From HGM13006 sp963650135 (GTDB taxonomy: Bacteria; Bacillota; Clostridia; Oscillospirales; Oscillospiraceae): DNA of 61,039 nt. The DNA is taken from the NCBI GenBank assembly GCA_963650135.1, contig CAVJLG010000036.1, forward strand, positions 1 through 61,039. The letters are read 5' to 3'. The position numbers were made by a program, and so were the translations under genes. Position 1 is the first letter of the stretch. Each line of letters begins with the position of its first letter. Positions 25,456 to 31,629 of the stretch are shown here, one piece after another. A model generated the notes under the pieces. That model saw nothing but the letters and a program-made list of their open reading frames with translations. It was not told the DNA's origin and did not search any database.

Positions 25456-26078
25456 TATGCGAATACCTCCTCAATCTTAGCCACAGCAGCCTTATCGACC
25501 ACCAGCTTGTTGCAGTTGACAATGTCATAAACATTGATGAGGTTTGCGAAGGTGGTGTTGCAGCCGGGGATATTCCGGGAGCTGAGGATCACGTTCTGGT
25601 TGACCTCAGGGGTAACCACCATAGCCTTCTTCTCTGCGCCAACGGCGGTCAGGAAGGTCTTAAAGGTCTTGGTCTTGACCTCGTCCATCTTGATCTCATC
25701 CACAACGATCAGGTCGCCGGAAGCAACCTTAGCGGACAGAGCAGACTTCAGAGCCAGTCTCTTAACCTTCTTGTTCAGGGTGTAGCTGTAATCTCTGGGC
25801 TTGGGTGCGAACACAACGCCGCCGTGAGTCCACTGGGGAGCACGGATGGAGCCCTGTCTTGCGCGGCCGGTGCCCTTCTGGCGCCACGGCTTAATGCCGC
25901 CGCCTCTGACCTCAGCACGAGTCAGGGTGCTCTGGGTACCCTGGCGGCAGTTAGCCAGATGATTCTTTACAACATCGTGCACAACAGAAGCGTTGGGCTC
26001 AATGCCGAACACGGCTTCGGAGAGTTCGATCTCACCGACCTGCTTGCCGGTCATATCATAAACATTCGTCTTAGGCAT
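25455..26078 (-). CDS. rplD: 50S ribosomal protein L4
   Basis: 207 residues, with a loop that lines the exit tunnel. RQGTQSTLTRAEVRGGGIKPWRQKGTGRARQGS (residues about 45-77) is the diagnostic extended loop. In E. coli L4 also represses the S10 operon by acting on its leader; the 260-base leader here is compatible with such control, but this is not shown. Confidence 0.97.
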   Translation of the reverse strand: MPKTNVYDMTGKQVGEIELSEAVFGIEPNASVVHDVVKNHLANCRQGTQSTLTRAEVRGGGIKPWRQKGTGRARQGSIRAPQWTHGGVVFAPKPRDYSYTLNKKVKRLALKSALSAKVASGDLIVVDEIKMDEVKTKTFKTFLTAVGAEKKAMVVTPEVNQNVILSSRNIPGCNTTFANLINVYDIVNCNKLVVDKAAVAKIEEVFA

Positions 26079-26096
26079 GAATTACACTCCTCTCCA

Positions 26097-26813
26097 TTAG
26101 CCTCTTGCGGAAGCCTTCTGCGGGTTACGTCCGGAAGCCTTCTGCGGGTTCTTGCTGATGCCGGTATCAGCCTGCTTCACCTTGTTGTTCTTGACGGTGT
26201 TCTTCAGCACAACCAGACCGCCCTTGGGGCCGGGGATTGCGCCGCGGATCACGATCATGTTGAGTTCAGCATCAACCTTAACGACATCCAAATTCTGCAC
26301 AGTAACCTGATCTACGCCCATCTGACCAGCGCCAATCTTGCCCTTGTAGATACGGGAAGGAGTGGAGCAGGAGTTCATGGAGCCGGCATGTCTGTGGACA
26401 GGGCCGCCGCCGTGAGTGGTGGGAGTACGCTGTGCGCCATGACGCTTAATAACGCCCTGATAGCCGTGGCCCTTGGTAACGCCGGTCACATCGACCTTGT
26501 CACCAGCAGCAAAGACGTCAGCCTTTACTTCGTCGCCAACCTGCAGGGTGCTGTTCTCCAGGCGGAACTCCTTGAGAACCTTCTTGAGGGCTACGTTTGC
26601 CTTCTTGAGATGACCGGCCTCAGGCTTGGTGAGCTTGGACTCTTTGACGTCCTGATAGCCCAGCTGAACTGCGGTATAGCCATCCTTTTCCACGGTCTTC
26701 AGCTGAGTAACGGTGCAGGGACCGGCTTCCACAACGGTAACCGGAATGACCTTGCCGCTCTCATCGAAGATCTGGGTCATACCCACTTTCTTGCCGATGA
26801 TTGCTTTTTGCAT
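26097..26813 (-). CDS. rplC: 50S ribosomal protein L3 with a duplicated basic tail
   Basis: One of the first proteins to assemble on 23S rRNA. The core is standard: KAIIGKKVGMTQIFDESGKV, GVTKGHGYQGVIKRHG and RTPTTHGGGPVHRHAGSMN. At 238 residues it exceeds the typical 205-215. The extra C-terminal residues are Lys/Asn/Gln-rich and end in an octapeptide-like unit repeated twice, KNPQKASG then RNPQKASA, encoded by a direct DNA repeat near 26104-26150. Confidence 0.97.
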   Translation of the reverse strand: MQKAIIGKKVGMTQIFDESGKVIPVTVVEAGPCTVTQLKTVEKDGYTAVQLGYQDVKESKLTKPEAGHLKKANVALKKVLKEFRLENSTLQVGDEVKADVFAAGDKVDVTGVTKGHGYQGVIKRHGAQRTPTTHGGGPVHRHAGSMNSCSTPSRIYKGKIGAGQMGVDQVTVQNLDVVKVDAELNMIVIRGAIPGPKGGLVVLKNTVKNNKVKQADTGISKNPQKASGRNPQKASARG

Positions 26814-26916
26814 AGTGTTTTCCTCCTATAAGGTTATTGGTTGACACATTGGGTATGTCAACTTGACCCGTTCGCAAACGCGAACTTGGTGACTGTAGTT
26901 CCGTGGGTTGGGGGAA
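26814..26916 (-). promoter_or_regulatory. Palindrome-containing spacer between rpsJ and rplC
   Basis: Most gaps in this operon are 10-20 bases; this one is 103. It contains two inverted repeats: GTTGACACATT/TATGTCAAC (26840-26862) and GTTCG/CGAAC (26870-26885). On the minus strand there is a TTGACA with a weak AATAAC 17 bases on, so a minor internal promoter is possible. An RNA control element is the alternative. Confidence 0.4.
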
Positions 26917-27228
26917 TTACAGCTTTATCTCAATCTCAACGCCGGCAGGCAGCTCAAGACCCATCAGGGCCTCAACGCATTTCTGGCTGGGGTTGAGAAT
27001 ATCGATCAGTCTCTTGTGGGTGCGCCGCTCGAACTGCTCACGGCTGTCCTTGTACTTATGCACTGCACGAAGAATGGTAACGACTTCCTTCTTGGTAGGA
27101 AGGGGAATGGGGCCGGAAACCTGAGCGCCGTTGCGCTTTGCAGTCTCCACGATTTTCTCAGCGCTGGAATCGATGATCTGATGATCGTAAGCCTTCAGGC
27201 GGATCCGGATCATTTCTTTGTTTGCCAT
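26917..27228 (-). CDS. rpsJ: 30S ribosomal protein S10
   Basis: First gene of the ribosomal operon; 103 residues. It is a 30S head protein and, with NusB, a transcription antitermination factor. IRIRLKAYDHQIIDSSAEKIVETAKRNG (residues about 6-33) and SREQFERRTHKRLIDI are diagnostic. AAGGAGG precedes the ATG at 27228. It is preceded by an approximately 260-base untranslated leader. Confidence 0.98.
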   Translation of the reverse strand: MANKEMIRIRLKAYDHQIIDSSAEKIVETAKRNGAQVSGPIPLPTKKEVVTILRAVHKYKDSREQFERRTHKRLIDILNPSQKCVEALMGLELPAGVEIEIKL

Positions 27229-27490
27229 TGTGGGTTTTCCTCCTTAGATATCGTACTCAGTTATGTCACATGAGTCTTCTGGGTACGGTCGAAAGCATCT
27301 GTCCGCTATGCCGTGCGTATCATTCCGGAGCAGAGAAAAGACCGGCAGTGAGCCGGCCCAGACTACATCCCGGCGATATACGCCGCGAAGCAGTGCTTCC
27401 AGCCGCCCGATTAACGGACATACTCCGCAGAAGTTACCGGCGTTTTCACCGCAATCTCCTGTTTCATCGCATTTGCGCTCAAAACTCGCG
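27229..27490 (-). promoter_or_regulatory. Long structured leader of the S10 operon
   Basis: The region between the predicted start of transcription (about 27491) and rpsJ holds no plausible gene. On the minus strand it contains several potential hairpins, for example GGGCCGGCTCACTGCCGG near 27341-27360, and GCTTCGCGGCGTATATCGCCGGG near 27376-27400. Its length and position match leaders used for ribosomal-protein feedback in other bacteria. The structure and ligand here are unproven. Confidence 0.5.
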
Positions 27491-27497
27491 CCTGAAT

Positions 27498-27526
27498 ATA
27501 ATATAACAAATACCCCCTTTTGTCAA
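27498..27526 (-). promoter_or_regulatory. Strong sigma-A promoter of the S10-spc-alpha operon
   Basis: Minus strand TTGACA (27521-27526), a 17-base spacer and TATTAT (27498-27503). The -35 box lies in the loop and right arm of the hairpin at 27508-27536, so promoter and hairpin are nested. Confidence 0.85.
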
Positions 27527-27536
27527 GGGGGTATTT
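27508..27536. terminator. 12-bp hairpin overlapping the S10 promoter
   Basis: AAATACCCCCTT (27508-27519) pairs perfectly with AAGGGGGTATTT (27525-27536) around a 5-base loop. It lies 7 bases beyond the stop of the YcxB-like gene, so it probably ends the proS transcript. The better T-run is on the plus-strand side (ATTTTTTATT), so it could also block antisense transcription. Confidence 0.65.
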
Positions 27537-27543
27537 GCATTTT

Positions 27544-28044
27544 TTATTGTTTTCTTTCCCTTTTTCCGGTACACCAGCCAATGATGCGGTTCAGCTGCTC
27601 CTGGGTCATGTATTTCAGGGGCACCAGGTTCACGCTCCGGCGATTGGGATACAACAGAAGGGCATTTTGATTCTTCCGGACCCGCCAGGTTTTGCTCCAG
27701 AGCACTCTCACCTGCTCAGATCCAGCTTTCACCGTCCAGCCGTCCCGGTCGAACTGATACTCCAGGCGCTGATTTGCCAGCCCCGAGCGCTTATGCTCCC
27801 GGCGGATATTGCTGCGATATACCGCAAACACCGCCAAAATCACCAACACCAATACCAGGATCACGGAAATGGGCATTTCACTGGGCAGCTGCTTCCCAAT
27901 GGCGAGAAACAGCACAATCAGCACCAGCAGCGCCACCGCCAGGGAGAATCCCCGGAGGAACTGCTGCCATTTGAGCTTTGCAAATTCCGGGTATTCAATG
28001 CCGTATACCTGTACCGTAACGGTACTGTCCTTTTTTCTGCTCAA
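27544..28044 (-). CDS. YcxB-like membrane protein
   Basis: 166 residues. Two adjacent hydrophobic helices (FSLAVALLVLIVLFLAIG and ISVILVLVLVILAVFAVY) follow about 35 N-terminal residues. Next comes a soluble C-terminal domain (LEYQFDRDGWTVKAGSEQVRVLWSK..., with LLLYPNRRSVNLVPLKYM) of the YcxB-like type. Function unknown. Translation appears to start at TTG (28044), with AGAGG eight bases upstream; there is no earlier ATG in frame. It starts 12 bases after proS ends, so the two are co-transcribed. Confidence 0.75.
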   Translation of the reverse strand: MSRKKDSTVTVQVYGIEYPEFAKLKWQQFLRGFSLAVALLVLIVLFLAIGKQLPSEMPISVILVLVLVILAVFAVYRSNIRREHKRSGLANQRLEYQFDRDGWTVKAGSEQVRVLWSKTWRVRKNQNALLLYPNRRSVNLVPLKYMTQEQLNRIIGWCTGKRERKQ

Positions 28045-28056
28045 GCCGCGCGCCTC

Positions 28057-29496
28057 TTAGTAGGCCACGCCCCAGTAGACCATCTTCTCTGCCTTTTTGC
28101 CGCAGATGGGGCACACGTCAGAGAGATGCTCCTGCCGGAAGGGGATGCAGCGGGAGGTCATACCGGCCTTCTCCTTCATATCCAGCTCGCACTGGAGGTT
28201 GCCGCACCACATGGTCTTGATGAAGCCGCCATGCTCCTCCTGGAGCTGCTTTGCCTCCTCCAGGGAGTAAGCTGCATAGGTATGGTCGGCGATGTTCTTG
28301 GCTGCCTTTTCATACAGGCCGTTGTGAACCTGATCCAGCAGCTCGGGCACCTTCGTCTCCAGCTCATCCAGGGACAGCACGATCTTCTCGCCATTGTCCC
28401 GGCGAACAGCCACGCACTGATTCTTCTCCAGATCCTTGGGGCCGATCTCGATGCGCAGGGGAACGCCCTTCATCTCATACTCGGCGAACTTCCAGCCGGG
28501 GCTGTTGTCGGAGAAATCGCCCTTGGCACGGAGGCCCTGGTTCTTCAGCCGCTCCACCAGCTGCTCTGCCGCCTCGGTGACGCCGGGCTTGTGGGCAGCG
28601 ATGGGCAGGATGATGACCTGGATGGGTGCGATTCTGGGGGGCAGCACCAGGCCGTTGTTGTCGCCATGGGTCATGATAATGCCGCCGATAATACGGGTGG
28701 ACAGGCCCCAGGACGTTTCAAAGGGATGGGTCTGCTGGTTGTTCTTATCGGTAAAGGTAATGTCAAAGGCCGTGGGGAAACCGTCGCCAAAGTAGTGGCT
28801 GGTACCGGCCTGGAGGGCCTTCCGGTCATGCATCATGCACTCAATGGTGTAGGTCCGTTCTGCACCGGCGAACTTCTCTTTATCGGTCTTCTGGCCCCGG
28901 ATCACCGGCATTGCCAGGATATTCTCGCAGAGGTTTGCGTAAGCCTCCAGCTGCTGCTCCGTCTCGGCAATGGCCTCTTCGGGGGTTGCATGGAGGGTAT
29001 GGCCCTCCTGCCACAGGAATTCCCGGTGACGCAGGAAGGGACGGGAGGTCTTCTCCCAACGGAGTACGCTGCACCACTGATTGTACAGCAGGGGCAGATC
29101 TCTCCAGGAGTGGACAATGTGGCTCCAATGGTCGCAGAACAGCGTCTCGGAGGTAGGACGGATGCACAGCCGCTCCTCCAGCTTTTCGCTGCCGCCGTGG
29201 GTGACCCATGCGCACTCCGGCGCAAAGCCGGAGACATGATCCTTCTCCTTCTGGAGCAGGCTCTCAGGAATCAGCATGGGCATGGATACGTTGGTATGCC
29301 CGGTGCGCTTAAAGTCAGCGTCCAGCTCCTTCTGAATGTTCTCCCAGATGGCATAGCCATAGGGACGGAGGATAAACATGCCCTTGGTGCTGGTATAGTC
29401 GATGAGCTCTGCCTTGGTGCAGACGTCGGTATACCACTTGGCGAAATCCGCCTCCATATCGGTGATGCGTTCCACCTGTTTCTTCTCTTTTGCCAT
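28057..29496 (-). CDS. proS: Prolyl-tRNA synthetase, archaeal/eukaryotic type (ProS type 3)
   Basis: Class II synthetase charging tRNA-Pro; 479 residues. It lacks the large editing insertion of the bacterial type and carries the C-terminal extension of the archaeal/eukaryotic type. Visible: FILRPYGYAIWENIQ, motif 2 around LRWEKTSRPFLRHREFLWQEGHT (residues about 145-167), motif 3 SWGLSTRIIGGIIMTHGDNNG, and a C-terminal zinc site with CGNLQC and CPICGKKAEKM. This type is usual in Clostridia. No T-box antiterminator is evident in the short leader. Confidence 0.97.
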   Translation of the reverse strand: MAKEKKQVERITDMEADFAKWYTDVCTKAELIDYTSTKGMFILRPYGYAIWENIQKELDADFKRTGHTNVSMPMLIPESLLQKEKDHVSGFAPECAWVTHGGSEKLEERLCIRPTSETLFCDHWSHIVHSWRDLPLLYNQWCSVLRWEKTSRPFLRHREFLWQEGHTLHATPEEAIAETEQQLEAYANLCENILAMPVIRGQKTDKEKFAGAERTYTIECMMHDRKALQAGTSHYFGDGFPTAFDITFTDKNNQQTHPFETSWGLSTRIIGGIIMTHGDNNGLVLPPRIAPIQVIILPIAAHKPGVTEAAEQLVERLKNQGLRAKGDFSDNSPGWKFAEYEMKGVPLRIEIGPKDLEKNQCVAVRRDNGEKIVLSLDELETKVPELLDQVHNGLYEKAAKNIADHTYAAYSLEEAKQLQEEHGGFIKTMWCGNLQCELDMKEKAGMTSRCIPFRQEHLSDVCPICGKKAEKMVYWGVAY

Positions 29497-29565
29497 TTTG
29501 TTTTCATCCTTTCGCGCAGTGCGCTATGGTCATGGCGCAAAGGCGCCCGTTGTATCGTATCGATT

Positions 29566-29594
29566 ATGATAACACACTTTTCCGGCGCCTTCAA
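29566..29594 (-). promoter_or_regulatory. Promoter of proS
   Basis: Minus strand TTGAAG (29589-29594), a 17-base spacer and TATCAT (29566-29571), about 70 bases before the proS ATG. The transcribed leader includes a short GGGCGCCTTTGCGCC hairpin. Confidence 0.6.
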
Positions 29595-29657
29595 GAGCAC
29601 ATTCCGCAAAATTGCATAGGATGGGATAGTTTTTTCCGTAAAAAGGAGGCATCGTTC

Positions 29658-29945
29658 ATGCAGCGCTTTCTATGCTACCTGACGCCCCAGCCCGGGAGCC
29701 GCCTCTCCGTGCCGGTTTCGCTGCCCGCCGCCGATCAATGTTTGATTTACGGTCAGGTCATCAACCAGGGGCTCCCCTGCCCCGACGCGCTGGTGCTGGC
29801 CATCGCCGAGGCCACCGGCACCCCGGAGCAGTGGTCCGTCACCGACAGCAGCGGTCGGTTTTATCTGGGGCCATTGCCGCCGGGGCAGGTCTACGAGCTA
29901 CGGGTGCAAAAATCCGGCAATGTTCAGGAGATTTCGCCCCCATAA
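29658..29945 (+). CDS. Small carboxypeptidase-regulatory/CNA-B-like beta-sandwich protein
   Basis: 95 residues with no signal peptide or membrane helix. The middle matches the short beta-sandwich (prealbumin-like) pattern: IYGQVINQGLPCPDALVLAI, then WSVTDSSGRFYLGPLPPGQVYELRV. This resembles the CarboxypepD_reg/SpaA fold, with a variable loop and a DSxGRFxLGPLPPG turn. Small cytoplasmic-looking versions occur in Clostridia; function unknown. The ATG at 29658 follows AAAAGGAGG, and a strong hairpin follows the stop. It diverges from proS. Confidence 0.7.
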   Translation: MQRFLCYLTPQPGSRLSVPVSLPAADQCLIYGQVINQGLPCPDALVLAIAEATGTPEQWSVTDSSGRFYLGPLPPGQVYELRVQKSGNVQEISPP

Positions 29946-29952
29946 CCTTACA

Positions 29953-29990
29953 GCGCACGGAGCTTTCTGTTTGTCTCCGTGCGCCGCTTT
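29953..29990. terminator. Terminator between convergent genes
   Basis: GCGCACGGAG (29953-29962) pairs with CTCCGTGCGC (29975-29984), followed by CGCTTTCCC. It lies between the small beta-sandwich gene and the convergent acetyltransferase gene. Confidence 0.75.
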
Positions 29991-29997
29991 CCCATTA

Positions 29998-30483
29998 TTA
30001 TAGTGTCAGGCTGTACATCCAGAAGTCCTCGCCCCATTGGTGGGTCTGCCCCACCCGGTGAAAACCGAACTTCTCATAAATATGGACGCCCCGGTCAAAT
30101 CCCAGGCTCACCAGCAGCCGCAGTCCCGGGCAGTTTTCCTCCCGGCACAGCGCCAGCGCCGCCCCAAAGATCGCCTGGCCAAGTCCGGTACCCAGATATT
30201 CCGGAAATATCGCCAGTCGAGACAGCTCCCAGGCGGTGGTCAAGCCATCCTGCCAATCCATGTCGTCCAATTCACCGTTACGATCAATGGCGATCATGCC
30301 GCCGGTGGTTCCGTCCGGAAATACCGCCCGATAGAGCCCGTTTTGCTCCAAATCCCACGTTAATATCTCCAAATCGGGATAGTCCTCGCTCCATCGGCTG
30401 TTTGGCGCCTCGGCGGCTTGATGGGCCATCTCCAATAGCTCCGGCAAATCCGCCGCCGTGGCAGGTTTTAATGTGATGTTCAA
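29998..30483 (-). CDS. GNAT-family N-acetyltransferase
   Basis: 161 residues. The acetyl-CoA site is visible in LSRLAIFPEYLGTGLGQAIFGAALAL (residues about 90-115), the Q/RxxGxG/A signature. The C-terminus LLVSLGFDRGVHIYEKFGFHRVGQT is the usual beta6-beta7 end. The substrate cannot be told. Translation starts at a TTG (30483) overlapping the stop codon of the upstream DUF4349 gene (TTGA), with AGAGGAC as ribosome binding site, so the pair is coupled. Confidence 0.85.
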   Translation of the reverse strand: MNITLKPATAADLPELLEMAHQAAEAPNSRWSEDYPDLEILTWDLEQNGLYRAVFPDGTTGGMIAIDRNGELDDMDWQDGLTTAWELSRLAIFPEYLGTGLGQAIFGAALALCREENCPGLRLLVSLGFDRGVHIYEKFGFHRVGQTHQWGEDFWMYSLTL

Positions 30484-31484
30484 GGTTGATTGTCCTCTTT
30501 CTTCTGATTTTCCATGGCCTTCTCCTGCTTGCGGAGCTTCCGCTTTGCAGCACCCTTACAAATCAGCACTACCGCCAAAATGATAACCGCAATGGGCAGC
30601 AGCACCGGAATCACCGCCACCAGCAGCTTCACGCCACCCTTGGCCGCCAGGCCCATCCAGCGCACCGAGCTCATGAAGGTCTGCCCCAACTGCTCTAGAT
30701 AAGTGGGTTCCTCTGCCGGGGGCTCCGGGGTCAGCACCTCCACCTCCGTCAGGGAAATCGTCACCGTGGAATAGTCCACCTGGCGGTCCCAATTTTGCAG
30801 TTGGGTTTCCAGGCGTTCCTTTGCCATCCGCACATCGCTCAGGCGGCTTTCCAGGGTAATCATGTCCTCCACGGTATCCGCCTGGGCCATGATCTCCAGC
30901 AGACGCTGCTCCTGGGTGTCATAGGACTTCACCTGTGCCTCCACGTCGCTGTATTGCGCCGTGATATTCTCGGCATTGCTGGAAAGGGTGACTACATTTC
31001 CCACCGTGTCCAGCGCTGCGGTGACGTCGGAATAATGCTCCTTCGGTACGCGCAGGGTAAAGTCGGCACATCTTCCATAGGGATTCCCCTCCGCTTGGTC
31101 TTGCAGTCTGCGTCCAATCACCGAGGAGCTCTCCAAAAACGCGCCATATTGGTCCGCCAGCTGGTACAGCGCATCAATGCTCTGGTCCAAATCCGTCGTC
31201 TCCAAATCGGCAGAAGCCGTATAGATGATTTTGTCCGCAAAATTTCCGGTTTCATCTCCCTGGACAAGGCCCGTGGCATCGACTGTACCATCCGCATAAT
31301 CCGCGTTTTCCTCCGCCACTTCCTCAGTATAGGTACCGCCGTCCGTGCCCTCGATCTCCAACGTTTCCATCGCCGGTTCTGCTGCCGCCGTATCCATGGT
31401 CGAATTGGCCGACGATGCACCGCAGGCCGACATTGCCAGGAATAAGGCCGCCAAAAGCGCGCAAATATAACTTTTCTGTTTCAT
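30480..31484 (-). CDS. DUF4349-domain lipoprotein with a C-terminal membrane helix
   Basis: 334 residues. The signal peptide ends in a lipobox (FLAMSAC, Cys21). Next come an acidic Thr/Glu-rich linker (about 25-80) and the DUF4349 domain (about 85-260), with KIIYTASADLETTDLDQSI, a coiled-coil stretch around VEAQVKSYDTQEQRLLEIM, and a beta strand VDYSTVTISLTEVEV. A long hydrophobic helix (about 290-318) and a Lys-rich cytoplasmic tail finish the protein. The family is envelope-linked, without known chemistry. The start at 31484 follows AAAGGAGG; longer starts would not keep the signal peptide at the N-terminus. Confidence 0.85.
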   Translation of the reverse strand: MKQKSYICALLAALFLAMSACGASSANSTMDTAAAEPAMETLEIEGTDGGTYTEEVAEENADYADGTVDATGLVQGDETGNFADKIIYTASADLETTDLDQSIDALYQLADQYGAFLESSSVIGRRLQDQAEGNPYGRCADFTLRVPKEHYSDVTAALDTVGNVVTLSSNAENITAQYSDVEAQVKSYDTQEQRLLEIMAQADTVEDMITLESRLSDVRMAKERLETQLQNWDRQVDYSTVTISLTEVEVLTPEPPAEEPTYLEQLGQTFMSSVRWMGLAAKGGVKLLVAVIPVLLPIAVIILAVVLICKGAAKRKLRKQEKAMENQKKEDNQP

Positions 31485-31584
31485 CTCCGTTTCCTCCTTT
31501 TTTGTTCTACACCCATTTAGACGCAAAGGGAGGAAAAAGGTTCCATAGATCATAGAATATTTGCGCAATATTGTACCGTTCCAC

Positions 31585-31620
31585 AAAAAAGGCGCCGCCC
31601 AGCATTGGACAGCGCCTTTT
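31585..31620 (-). terminator. Terminator of the beta-helix gene
   Basis: On the minus strand AAAAGGCGCTGTCC and GGGCGGCGCCTTTTTT form an imperfect stem ending in a T-run, 10 bases after the stop codon. Confidence 0.85.
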
Positions 31621-31629
31621 GATTGTAAT

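Noticed and set aside
27540..29500. str operon (rpsL-rpsG-fusA-tuf) expected upstream of the S10 operon
   Set aside because: The genes there are a YcxB-like protein and proS; the str operon must be elsewhere.
29497..29657. T-box riboswitch upstream of proS
   Set aside because: The leader is about 65 bases and lacks the T-box sequence and a terminator/antiterminator pair.
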